Origin: Paenisporosarcina indica
Lineage (GTDB): Bacteria; Bacillota; Bacilli; Bacillales_A; Planococcaceae
Direction: 5' to 3'
DNA length: 64,000 bases
NCBI RefSeq assembly: GCF_001939075.1
Contig: NZ_MPTA01000001.1
Coordinates: 868,001 to 932,000, forward strand
Of the stretch, positions 52,374-60,300 are shown one piece after another. The notes beneath the pieces were generated by a model, which worked only from the letters and a program-made list of their open reading frames with translations, was not told where the DNA came from and searched no databases. Each line of letters begins with the position of its first letter. Position 1 is the stretch's first letter. A program made the position numbers and the translations under genes.

Positions 52374-52505
52374 TATTACAACATTCTCCATTTAAAGGAA
52401 AACTCCTTCTATTTTGCTTCATTTATATCTAGTAACACACCATAAATGGCGGCTGCACGATATACCTCCTAGCAAAGCAACAAACACTTTGCAAGGAGCT
52501 CTAGC
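52374..52505 (-). promoter_or_regulatory. Leader with hairpin covering an AGGAGG site, copy 2
   Basis: Minus strand CTCCTTGCAAAG-tgtttgttg-CTTTGCTAGGAG, then GTATATCGTGCAGCCGCC. The stem (11/12) pairs the AGGAG itself. A mini-ORF GTG-CAG-CCG-CCA-TTT-ATG-GTG-TGT-TAC-TAG begins right after. Homologous to 50678-50812. Confidence 0.6.
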
Positions 52506-52707
52506 GTGTCGCTTCCCTCTAAAAAGCCCGATAACCACGGACTGTACGGCTTTGCCTACAAGCCGTAGGTTCCTGTTCTTTTCTTGACGAGGGAACGAGC
52601 CGAAAAACGTACGTGCATTAAAGATAGGTGCAATGGAGGGCAGCCGAAAGGCTGCCATTTTTATTGTATTTTTTGCTTTTGTCCTCCGGAATCGTACACA
52701 TTCCCAG

Positions 52708-52871
52708 CCTGTCTAAGCCCGAAACAGTGGCAGATTCCTTGGCGTTCGCCCTACCCCTGTTTCAGGCAAAGACAGGAGCCGACTGAAAGTGAAAAACAAC
52801 AGTCAAGGGGCGAAAAACTTTTTCAGATCACGCTAACGCTGAAAAACTTTTTGCGCTGGGACCCTTGACTG
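52708..52871. repeat. Two long inverted repeats in tandem upstream of radC-like gene
   Basis: First: CCTGTCTAAGCCCGAAACAG (52708-52727) against CTGTTTCAGGCAAAGACAGG (52757-52776), 17/20. Second: CAGTCAAGGG (52800-52809) against CCCTTGACTG (52862-52871), whose interior GCGAAAAACTTTTTCAG...CTGAAAAACTTTTTGCGC also pairs. More G+C-rich than the surroundings; possible origin, transfer or attenuator structure. Confidence 0.7.
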
Positions 52872-52972
52872 GTCGGCTATGGGATGTGTCCGCCCTGCGT
52901 ATCAAAAGGCAAAAAATAATCCCTTTTGGGACATTTACCGCCCGGCGAACAACACAAAAGGAGGAACACAAG

Positions 52973-53434
52973 ATGAAATTAGAAAAAGTGATTGAAATCG
53001 TACGAATCAAACAGGAAATACGAGAAGTCGAAGAAGCGTATACAAGCTTACTGCCGAAACAAATTCAGTCACCCAAAGATGCAATTGATTTCATTCAAGC
53101 CATGATAGGGGATGAGGACCGTGAAGTGTTTCTAGTCCTTTGCCTCAATGTGAAAAACCAAGTCATAGCTGTTCATCGTTGCCATGTCGGAAGTTTAAAC
53201 GCTAGCATAGTACACCCTAGGGAGGTCTTCAAGTGCGCCATACTCAATAACGCAGGAAGCATTTTAGTGGCACATAATCACCCCAGCGGCAACTGTCAGT
53301 ATTCACCGGAAGATGTTGAAGTCAGCAAACGCTTAAAAGAAGCCGGTGAATATATCGGCATCGAATTACTTGATTCCATCATCGTCGGTTACAAAAACGG
53401 AGGACTTTCATTAAGAGAAACTGGTGTGATATAA
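52973..53434 (+). CDS. RadC-like JAB-domain protein
   Basis: 153 residues. JAMM metal motif LVAHNHPSGNCQYSPEDVEV (HxHxSG...S..D), preceded by VHRCHVGSLNASIVHPREVF typical of RadC/JAB proteins on plasmids and ICEs. It lacks the N-terminal HhH domain of chromosomal RadC. Often found in mobile element modules, possibly a deubiquitinase-like or anti-restriction function. AAAGGAGG precedes the ATG at 52973; the open frame further upstream covers the hairpins. Confidence 0.85.
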   Translation: MKLEKVIEIVRIKQEIREVEEAYTSLLPKQIQSPKDAIDFIQAMIGDEDREVFLVLCLNVKNQVIAVHRCHVGSLNASIVHPREVFKCAILNNAGSILVAHNHPSGNCQYSPEDVEVSKRLKEAGEYIGIELLDSIIVGYKNGGLSLRETGVI

Positions 53435-53491
53435 AAACAGGCAAAAGGGGACTTTCCCCTTTTGTTCCATTTAAAAAAGGAGGAATCGATA

Positions 53492-53734
53492 ATGACGACT
53501 ATGACCTGCCAACTGGACGAAAAACAAAAAAGTGCTCTGCGAGCTCTTCATTTTTGGAGAAAAAATCTACTAGTATCAACCAGACACCAAGATATTTCCG
53601 AATGTAAGAAGAGTCGAATCGCCATTGTTCATCTATTCAAGTATTGTGACCACCTAAAAATCCCGTACAAGGTTCAAAATAAAGTGATATATGCAGCCAC
53701 GCAAGATGTTGCTTTCCACGATCTAACCATATGA
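53492..53734 (+). CDS. Small hypothetical protein of the mobile patch
   Basis: 80 residues from ATG 53492 (AAGGAGG upstream). KQKSALRALHFWRKNLLVST and RIAIVHLFKYCDHLKIPYKV: basic, helical, possibly nucleic-acid binding. Follows the radC-like gene by 57 bp and ends before a terminator, so the two are an operon. Family unknown. Confidence 0.65.
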   Translation: MTTMTCQLDEKQKSALRALHFWRKNLLVSTRHQDISECKKSRIAIVHLFKYCDHLKIPYKVQNKVIYAATQDVAFHDLTI

Positions 53735-53748
53735 GAAGAAAACATGGA

Positions 53749-53789
53749 AACGCCAGGAAGAATGTTTCTTCATGGCGTTTGTATTTAAA
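53749..53789 (+). terminator. Terminator of the radC-like operon
   Basis: AAACGCCAGGAAGAA-tgt-TTCTTCATGGCGTTT followed by GTATTT. Confidence 0.75.
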
Positions 53790-53807
53790 CTAAAACCGTT
53801 AAAGGAT

Positions 53808-53870
53808 ATTTGTTGAGTTACTCAACAAATTTTGATATACTAAAACAACAACTGTTGAGTAACTCAACAG
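53808..53870 (+). promoter_or_regulatory. Promoter with twin palindromic operators
   Basis: Operator 1, ATTTGTTGAGT-t-ACTCAACAAAT (53808-53830), contains the -35 TTGAGT (53813-53818). The -10 TATACT (53836-53841) follows at 17 bp. Operator 2, CTGTTGAGT-a-ACTCAACAG (53852-53870), covers the early transcribed region. Centres are 42 bp apart, four helical turns, fitting cooperative repression with looping or side-by-side dimers. Confidence 0.85.
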
Positions 53871-53886
53871 GAATGGAGGGAATGAC

Positions 53887-54354
53887 ATGAAAAATGCAAC
53901 CAAGGAAATCCTGGCGAAATGCCCGAATTTGGCATCTTATGTGAATGCAAAGGACGTGCCAAGTGACTGGACACCCTTGAATGAACACGAACAAGCGCTT
54001 ACAGCCCTTGCTCGATTCTTCGAGTACGAGGAAACATTTGACTTAAACCGACTCTTCAAGGAAGTGGACCCGGACTGGATTCCATTTGCATTGGAGAGAC
54101 TCCTGACGTATTTCCATGATGACACCTATCTTGCCAACACACAGAAACCCTTGATCATCAACAATCCGAGTGACTTATTGAGTCAACAGAACTTTGCCGA
54201 GCTCATGAATGAATATGGTCACAACATGGACGTGAAGAAGATTCATATGTACCGCAAGAGAGGGAAACTGCCAAAGGAGACAGCCATGATTGGCGGCAAA
54301 CCTTATTGGATAAAAGAAGACGTCCAACATTATATACAAAGTGAACGGAAATAA
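53887..54354 (+). CDS. Putative DNA-binding protein behind twin operators
   Basis: 155 residues. The C-terminal part, IHMYRKRGKLPKETAMIGGK followed by PYWIKEDVQHYI, looks like a MerR/AlpA-type helix-turn-helix with wing. The N-terminal 100 residues are acidic and helical (NEHEQALTALARFFEYEETF). GGAGGG precedes the ATG. Autoregulation through the two palindromes is inferred. A mobile-element regulator is likely; family not named. Confidence 0.65.
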   Translation: MKNATKEILAKCPNLASYVNAKDVPSDWTPLNEHEQALTALARFFEYEETFDLNRLFKEVDPDWIPFALERLLTYFHDDTYLANTQKPLIINNPSDLLSQQNFAELMNEYGHNMDVKKIHMYRKRGKLPKETAMIGGKPYWIKEDVQHYIQSERK

Positions 54355-54450
54355 ACCAATACTAAAAATGAGCTCCTTCAGCATGTGGTTGCTGAAAGTG
54401 CTCTATTTTTTCCGGTCTGTATAAATTCCTGAACAGATCTAGTAACTTGT

Positions 54451-55707
54451 TCATTCTGCTTTGTGACCACCAATCAATTTATCACGCTGGCGTGCCGTAC
54501 CAGCGTCCGTGTAGGATACAGCCCTTAACAATGCCGTTGAACCATATTTACTTCGAATTGCGTCCATAGCAGATCCTAATTTACGATTACGCCATTTATT
54601 GGCTTCGAATAGACTTAGTTGCATACTGGTTTCATCTTCTAAATTAGATATGGATACCGTTATCTGACGAGTAGGGCGACCGTCATAGAATTCATCAAAG
54701 AGTGCATTGCATACCCGGTAAATTTTCATGGTATCGTTCGTACCTTCCTCGATGGATCTTGATCGACTAAAGCCACCACCAAAGGCATTTTTGCTATAGC
54801 CGATGCTCAGATTGATCGTGCGACCTGCTTTGCCAGCCTCACGTGCTCGCCGGGCAATATCTTCACACATTTCCAGAACCACTGCCATTACTTCTTCTTT
54901 TGTTTTGTAATCACGAAATAAAATCTGACCTTTCCCATAGCTTACCTGACCTTCGATAAGTGGGGCTCCCATTTCAGACAAGTCGATTCCCCAGGCGTGG
55001 TGATAAAGCTGATTACCCAAGACGCCGAACTTAGTTTCAAGTGTTTTCAAATCCGTGTTCGCTAAATCTCCCACAGAAAAAATGCCCATGGAATTCAAGG
55101 TTCTTTCAGTTCTCGATCCGATTCCCCACATCTCGCTGAGAGGGCTAATTGGCCATAGTTTAGTCGGAACGTCTTCGAATCCCCATTTTGCAAACCCTGT
55201 TTTTTTTGCTTCTAAATCCAATGCTAATTTACTCATTAACATATTAGGACCTGCACCTACGGCTGAAGGAAGTTGAAACATTTCCAAAAGGTCATCTTGA
55301 ATACGTTGGATTGTCTTTTCTAAAGGTCCCCAAAGATGCTCCGTTCCCTTTAAATCAAAGAAAACTTCATCGATGGAGTAGACGTGTATGGCTTCTTTTG
55401 GGACATATTCACCCAATAAGCGCGCAATTTCCATCGAAATACGAACGAAAAATTCCATTTTCGGCTCAATCAGAACAATGGATGGATGATCAGGTATTTC
55501 AAATAATCGCGTACCGGTTTTCACACCGAAATCCTTTTTCATTTTAGGTGACGCTGCCAGAACAATACTCCCTTTACGTTCAAGGTTTCCAATGACAGCA
55601 ATCGGTGTATTCATAACATCCAATCCATTGTCCACCGCGGCACAACTTGCATAGAAACTTCTCATATCAATACAAGCAATTTGTCTTCTAGGCATGTTCT
55701 TATACAT
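54451..55707 (-). CDS. uvrX: Y-family DNA polymerase, UvrX-like
   Basis: 418 residues. Catalytic carboxylates: ACIDMRSFYASC at the start and VYSIDEVFFDL (SIDE). VGAGPNMLMSKLALDLEAK and MWGIGSRTERTLNSMGIF are the palm/thumb and HhH segments; the little finger follows (INLSIGYSKNAFGGGFSRS). QLSLFE near residue 370 is a beta-clamp-binding motif. It does error-prone translesion synthesis and is typical of SP-beta-like prophages and plasmids. GGAGAGG precedes the ATG; a LexA box lies upstream. Confidence 0.95.
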   Translation of the reverse strand: MYKNMPRRQIACIDMRSFYASCAAVDNGLDVMNTPIAVIGNLERKGSIVLAASPKMKKDFGVKTGTRLFEIPDHPSIVLIEPKMEFFVRISMEIARLLGEYVPKEAIHVYSIDEVFFDLKGTEHLWGPLEKTIQRIQDDLLEMFQLPSAVGAGPNMLMSKLALDLEAKKTGFAKWGFEDVPTKLWPISPLSEMWGIGSRTERTLNSMGIFSVGDLANTDLKTLETKFGVLGNQLYHHAWGIDLSEMGAPLIEGQVSYGKGQILFRDYKTKEEVMAVVLEMCEDIARRAREAGKAGRTINLSIGYSKNAFGGGFSRSRSIEEGTNDTMKIYRVCNALFDEFYDGRPTRQITVSISNLEDETSMQLSLFEANKWRNRKLGSAMDAIRSKYGSTALLRAVSYTDAGTARQRDKLIGGHKAE

Positions 55708-55724
55708 TCGAACCTCTCCAATTA

Positions 55725-55736
55725 GAACGTTTGTTC
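55725..55736. promoter_or_regulatory. LexA (SOS) box upstream of uvrX
   Basis: GAAC-gttt-GTTC, the Bacillus GAACN4GTTC operator, 18 bp upstream of the uvrX start; damage-inducible expression is expected. Confidence 0.85.
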
Positions 55737-55944
55737 TTATTATAGGGCTGATTCATGAAAATATACACTGTTAAATTTTAGGTCTATCGTGATTTCTACT
55801 ATTTTATTAGATCAAATTCGATGATGGATGTCTCAAAATAAATACAGACCCTGTAATCCTTCTATGGAATTATCTACATGTGCTATGCTGAATTTATTAT
55901 AATGAATTATTCGGGAAGAAAATCTAGTTGAAGGAGGGTCAATC

Positions 55945-56118
55945 ATGTCGTTTCAACCAAAAGAGGTACTACAAAAATTACGAGCAGAGTTTGAAGTTGA
56001 AGGAAAAGAAATTGATGATAGGTTGTTTGATTTGCTTGAGGAATTTATCATCAGCGCTAACCCAAAATCCCTTAAAGAATCACAGGATAGAGTAGGGCAG
56101 TTCTTAAAGTCCATTTAA
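55945..56118 (+). CDS. Small acidic protein (57 residues)
   Basis: From ATG 55945 with AAGGAGGG 6 bases upstream: MSFQPKEVLQKLRAEFEVEG, then RLFDLLEEFIISANP and DRVGQFLKSI. Mostly helical. Divergent from uvrX. No family recognised; the excellent ribosome site supports it as real. No gene is seen between 56119 and the IS3 remnant. Confidence 0.6.
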   Translation: MSFQPKEVLQKLRAEFEVEGKEIDDRLFDLLEEFIISANPKSLKESQDRVGQFLKSI

Positions 56119-56369
56119 TTTAAAGAGAGTGCTGAAAGTAGCCCAACTATACTGCTGAAGATAAAAATGCCCTTCACCTTGCCTTGTAAATTGTTGGCTA
56201 TATTGTTCATATTTAAAGGATAAAGAAAAAGGATCTGTTCACTAATTTAGTATTTTGTGAACAAATATTAAGATTTGTTAAAGCCCATTTTGCATTAGGA
56301 GTTTGACGAATGACAAAAAAGAACTACCTCTTGTTAAAAGATCAGAGTAAACACTTACGGTCCTACAAG

Positions 56370-56697
56370 TGTACTGAACCCCAGAAGTTAGACTGAAGCA
56401 TTTAAGCAGCTAGTTGACTGGTATGGATACGGTATTCAACCGGGCTCATGCCAGTCAATTTTGCTTTTATCAGTTCATTGTTATAATAAAAAATATACTT
56501 AATCACTGCTTGCTTCAGCTCTTCAAAAGAACGATAAACTATCCCATAATACATTTCCTTTTTCATTATGCCGAAGAAGTTTTCCATTGGCGAGTTATCC
56601 ATACAGTTTCCTTTTCGAGACATACTTTGGAATATCCCATTATCTTTTAGCTTCTTTACATATGATGTAATTTGATACCCCCAGCCCTGGCAGGTTA
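56370..56697 (-). mobile_element. IS3-family (IS150-like) insertion sequence remnant
   Basis: Minus strand codes for QGWGYQITSYVKKLKDNGIF, then SRKGNCMDNSPMENFFGIMK and YNNELIKAKLTGMSPVEYR, the C-terminal part of the OrfB transposase with the D(35)E Glu region (NSPMENFFG). TGTACTGAACCCCAGAAGTT at 56370 looks like the terminal repeat. The other end is cut exactly at the stop of the immunity gene, so most of the element is missing. Confidence 0.85.
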
Positions 56698-57201
56698 GGT
56701 TTTGTTTCCTTTATCGTACACGTCCTTGAAATATTCCAAAACATATTTGGTATAAACTTCATCTAATTTCACCGAAAATATTTCGCCATATTTTAGAGAA
56801 TACCACTCATAGCTTGGTTTCTCTTCTAATGCCAATAACATTGATGATAATATTTCTTCTTCAAATGGCGCTATTTTTTGATTTGACAAAAGCTCTTTAA
56901 TAAACTGATATACTCTGTCATTATTTCTTCTAGATTCATCAAGCATATCATTTACCTCACAACATAAAGCTACAAAGGAACCTTTTTTCACTAACTGAAC
57001 TTCTCTAGCATATCCATTCATCGATTCATTATCTATCTCTGTTAAGAAAAACTTCTCGTAATTGACTCGTTCAAAGTCAATATTATGACCAAACCCCTTA
57101 TAACTATGTATCATATCATGATACATCCAAAAAATACTTTTAATCTCTTCTTTAAGTTCATCAAAGTTTTCATTATCTAATATGAAAAAAACGTGTGTCA
57201 T
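56695..57201 (-). CDS. Putative immunity protein for the RHS toxin
   Basis: 168 residues from ATG 57201 (GGGGGAA upstream; a TTG 24 bases earlier is possible). THVFFILDNENFDELKEEIK and HDMIHSYKGFGHNIDFERVN; acidic (many Asp/Glu), soluble, no family recognised. Immediately downstream of the toxin gene on the same strand, the standard place for the cognate immunity gene. Its last codons abut the IS3 remnant, so the original C-terminus might be altered. Confidence 0.65.
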   Translation of the reverse strand: MTHVFFILDNENFDELKEEIKSIFWMYHDMIHSYKGFGHNIDFERVNYEKFFLTEIDNESMNGYAREVQLVKKGSFVALCCEVNDMLDESRRNNDRVYQFIKELLSNQKIAPFEEEILSSMLLALEEKPSYEWYSLKYGEIFSVKLDEVYTKYVLEYFKDVYDKGNKT

Positions 57202-57230
57202 TTTTCGGTTCCCCCAAACTACCAATAATG

Positions 57231-57265
57231 CCTATCAACATATTCATCAAGAATATGTTGATAGG
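57231..57265 (-). terminator. 15-bp perfect hairpin between toxin and immunity genes
   Basis: CCTATCAACATATTC-atcaa-GAATATGTTGATAGG. On the minus strand it is not followed by a T run, so a processing, stability or attenuator role is as likely as termination. Confidence 0.6.
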
Positions 57266-57327
57266 TCCCCTTTTATATATATTCTTACAGTGGTTCTCAC
57301 TGAAACATTTCTCAAATCATATCTCCA

Positions 57328-60300
57328 CTAAAATACAGGATACCCGTGGATGTTACCAGCCGAATCCATATGAACTTTAATTTTAGTCTCTCCACACGGG
57401 CCAATTCGTTTACCAAAATCAAAAGTTCTAACACTACCATCTGGTTTTACTGTTGTACCATTAACCCAAGCTTTTTGAGTCAACTCTACACCATTTTCAC
57501 CAGAATTCCATACAGATTTATTTTTATTAGTATTATTGGGATGCCCTATCACATGCTTTCCTTGCTTTCCTGCATCTACTTTTGGAGCTCCTTTTACATT
57601 TCCTACTAAACCTTGAGAGGGTATACCAGCATATGTCTTAGGAGGAGCTTTTGGTGGATTCTTAATAACTTTAGCATTACCAATCCCACCTATTGTAGGA
57701 TCTCCCACATTTTTTTTCTCTTCCCCTGTTGGGTCTTTGTAAATTAGCGGATTTTGTTCAACATAAGTGTATTTGTTCAATGACAAAGGGGTATCAAAAG
57801 TCCCCTCAAAACTATCTTCATTTAAGAAGCGACCTAGACTTGGATCATACCATCTTGATCGAAGATACTGTAACCCTGTACTTTCCTCCCAGACCTCTCC
57901 AGAATAATGAAGTGAATTATACACCTCTTCTTCGGTGATAATTGGATTCCCCCACATGTCATATCGGTACTTGTTAACGGATTTTCCAGTTTCATCACGC
58001 AGTTCAATGATATTCTCAAGACCATCTGTCGTATAAAAGTACAATTGTTGATGGGCATCAATGAGAAGTTCTTTGTCATTTCCAGTGACATAATGATTTT
58101 TCAGTACCGATTGTCCATTATGTACAGCAGCTTCAGCTATTAGGACATCTCCGTCATAGTAGTACCTGGTAATCTGGTTGCCACTTTCTTTTTCATATAA
58201 CAATCCGTCCCCATTGTAACGGTATTCAATTTGACTTTCATCGGTAGTCACCTTTATCAATCGGTTGTTCGAATCATATTCGTATGTTCGATTTTCAATG
58301 GTTGGCAGTTTCTCCGAATCGAGAAGGCTTCGGTTTCCTTTTTTATCGTATTCATACGTTTCGGTTCCTTGGGAATTACTCTCTACGCGATTCAATTGAT
58401 CATAGGTGAAACTACTGACTTCTTCAGGTGCGGTTATTTCCTCAATATTTTTGTTTAGGTCATATTGATATATTCCGTTATTTAGGACTTCCCCCAGTGA
58501 GGAGAGTTGTTTCACTTCCGTCAAATTTGAATGATTAAATGTATAGAAACTGGTCAACCCATTTGCCTGATTCTTATTTTGTAACTGGCCGTTTGCCAAA
58601 TAATCGTAGGTAACTAAATCAGGATCTTCCTCAACTCCAAGCTTCTTAATTAAATTCTGTTCATTGTATTCATAAACAATCTTTTTATTAAATGGTGAAA
58701 CAATTTCCTTTTTATTTCCTTTCTTATCATATTGATAGGAAATAGACTTTCCATCCGGGTATACCATATCCAGCATGTTACCTTCCAGATTATAGGCATA
58801 TTTTGTAAGCCCAGTGGCATCATCCATTGATTTTCGTGCACCATTTAAGTAGTACTCATACTCAACAGTATCAACAATGATATTTTCTTTTAAGGTATCA
58901 ACCTTCGTTAGCCAATTCCGGTTATTGTATACATACTTATGTTGATTTCCATTTCGGTCTGTCGATTGGATTAGTTGATCATTGTTATCATATTGGTAGG
59001 TAGAGCTTTTTTGATTGATATCCGTCTTAGACAGCATTCTTCCACTCTCATCAAACTTCTTTGAAGAAAAGGTATGATCTGGGTAAGTCACTTTCATAAC
59101 ATTTCCTAAGTAATCGTATTCATAACGCGTGATTTCACCGTTTGGCATAGTAACTGACACGAGATTCCCTAACACATCATATTCAAAATACGTGAGACGC
59201 CCTTTAGCATCTTTCTCGGTCAACACATTACTCATATTGTCATACGTAAATTCTTTAGTTCGGTTGGAATCAGTGAAAAATTCGGTATCCTTTATAGTTC
59301 TTCCTGCAGCATCAAAGTTTTGGGTAACTCGATTCCCTTCTTCATCCGTCAAGGTTTGCAGGTTTAAAATATCGTCGTATTGGGTTGTTCTTGCATTTCC
59401 TAAAGGGTTTGTTTCCTTGGTAATTCGATTCATAAAGTCGTACTCGTATTGTGTTTCTTGTCCAAGCGCATTGGATGAACTAATTAAATCTCCTGTTTCG
59501 TTATAATGCATAACGGATCTAGCATCGTATATGTCTCCAAGCTTAATGCCTTCTTTGACTTTCCAGCCAATCGGATTCCATTCTTCAAAAGTGATGTTAC
59601 CTAGTTCATCCTTTGTTTCAATTCGGTTATTCTCGTCATTGTACATATAGACTAAAGTTGAACTATCTGGATGGGTAATCGTGGTTAATCTATCCAATTT
59701 ATCATATTGATACCCAGTAATATTTCCTTTTCCATCTATAATAGACTTCAAATTCCCTGTTTCGGGATAATAGGACGCTTGCACAGTAAGCTGTTTTTCT
59801 TCACTATTTAAGTCTTTAACATATCTTATTTCTTTCGTTAGAAATGCATTGGAGTAGGTTGGTCCGTAATCAAACGTCCTTGTATAGGTTTTACCCGCAG
59901 AAGTCGTTACTTCACTTCGGCTATTCCCATACGCATCGTAGTCTCCATAAATGGTGTTGGATAAAACTTTTCCTAGACTGTTGTTTTCATATATGGTCTC
60001 TTTCGTGATACTTCCCTTAGCATTTCTTTCGTATTTTGTGTACTTTGCTTTTGTACTTGTTAAAGGTTCTGTAATCCCCGTAAGTAATTGTGTGTTAGGG
60101 TCGTATTCATACCTCGATTGGAATCCAAGTTCATTTCTTTCGGATATGATTTGACCGTAATCATTGTATTGTGTCTCAGTTACAAAAAGAATAGATTTCT
60201 GCGAATTTGATTTCTTTTCAAAAGTTTTTGTTGTTTTGATAGGATTTGGATTGTGTTTATTTGATTCATAGACAAAATCTAAAACCAACTTTGAATCAGT

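Noticed and set aside
52419-52658. 79-residue minus-strand ORF
   Set aside because: It spans the hairpin leader and a noncoding strip, has no ribosome site and shows atypical composition.
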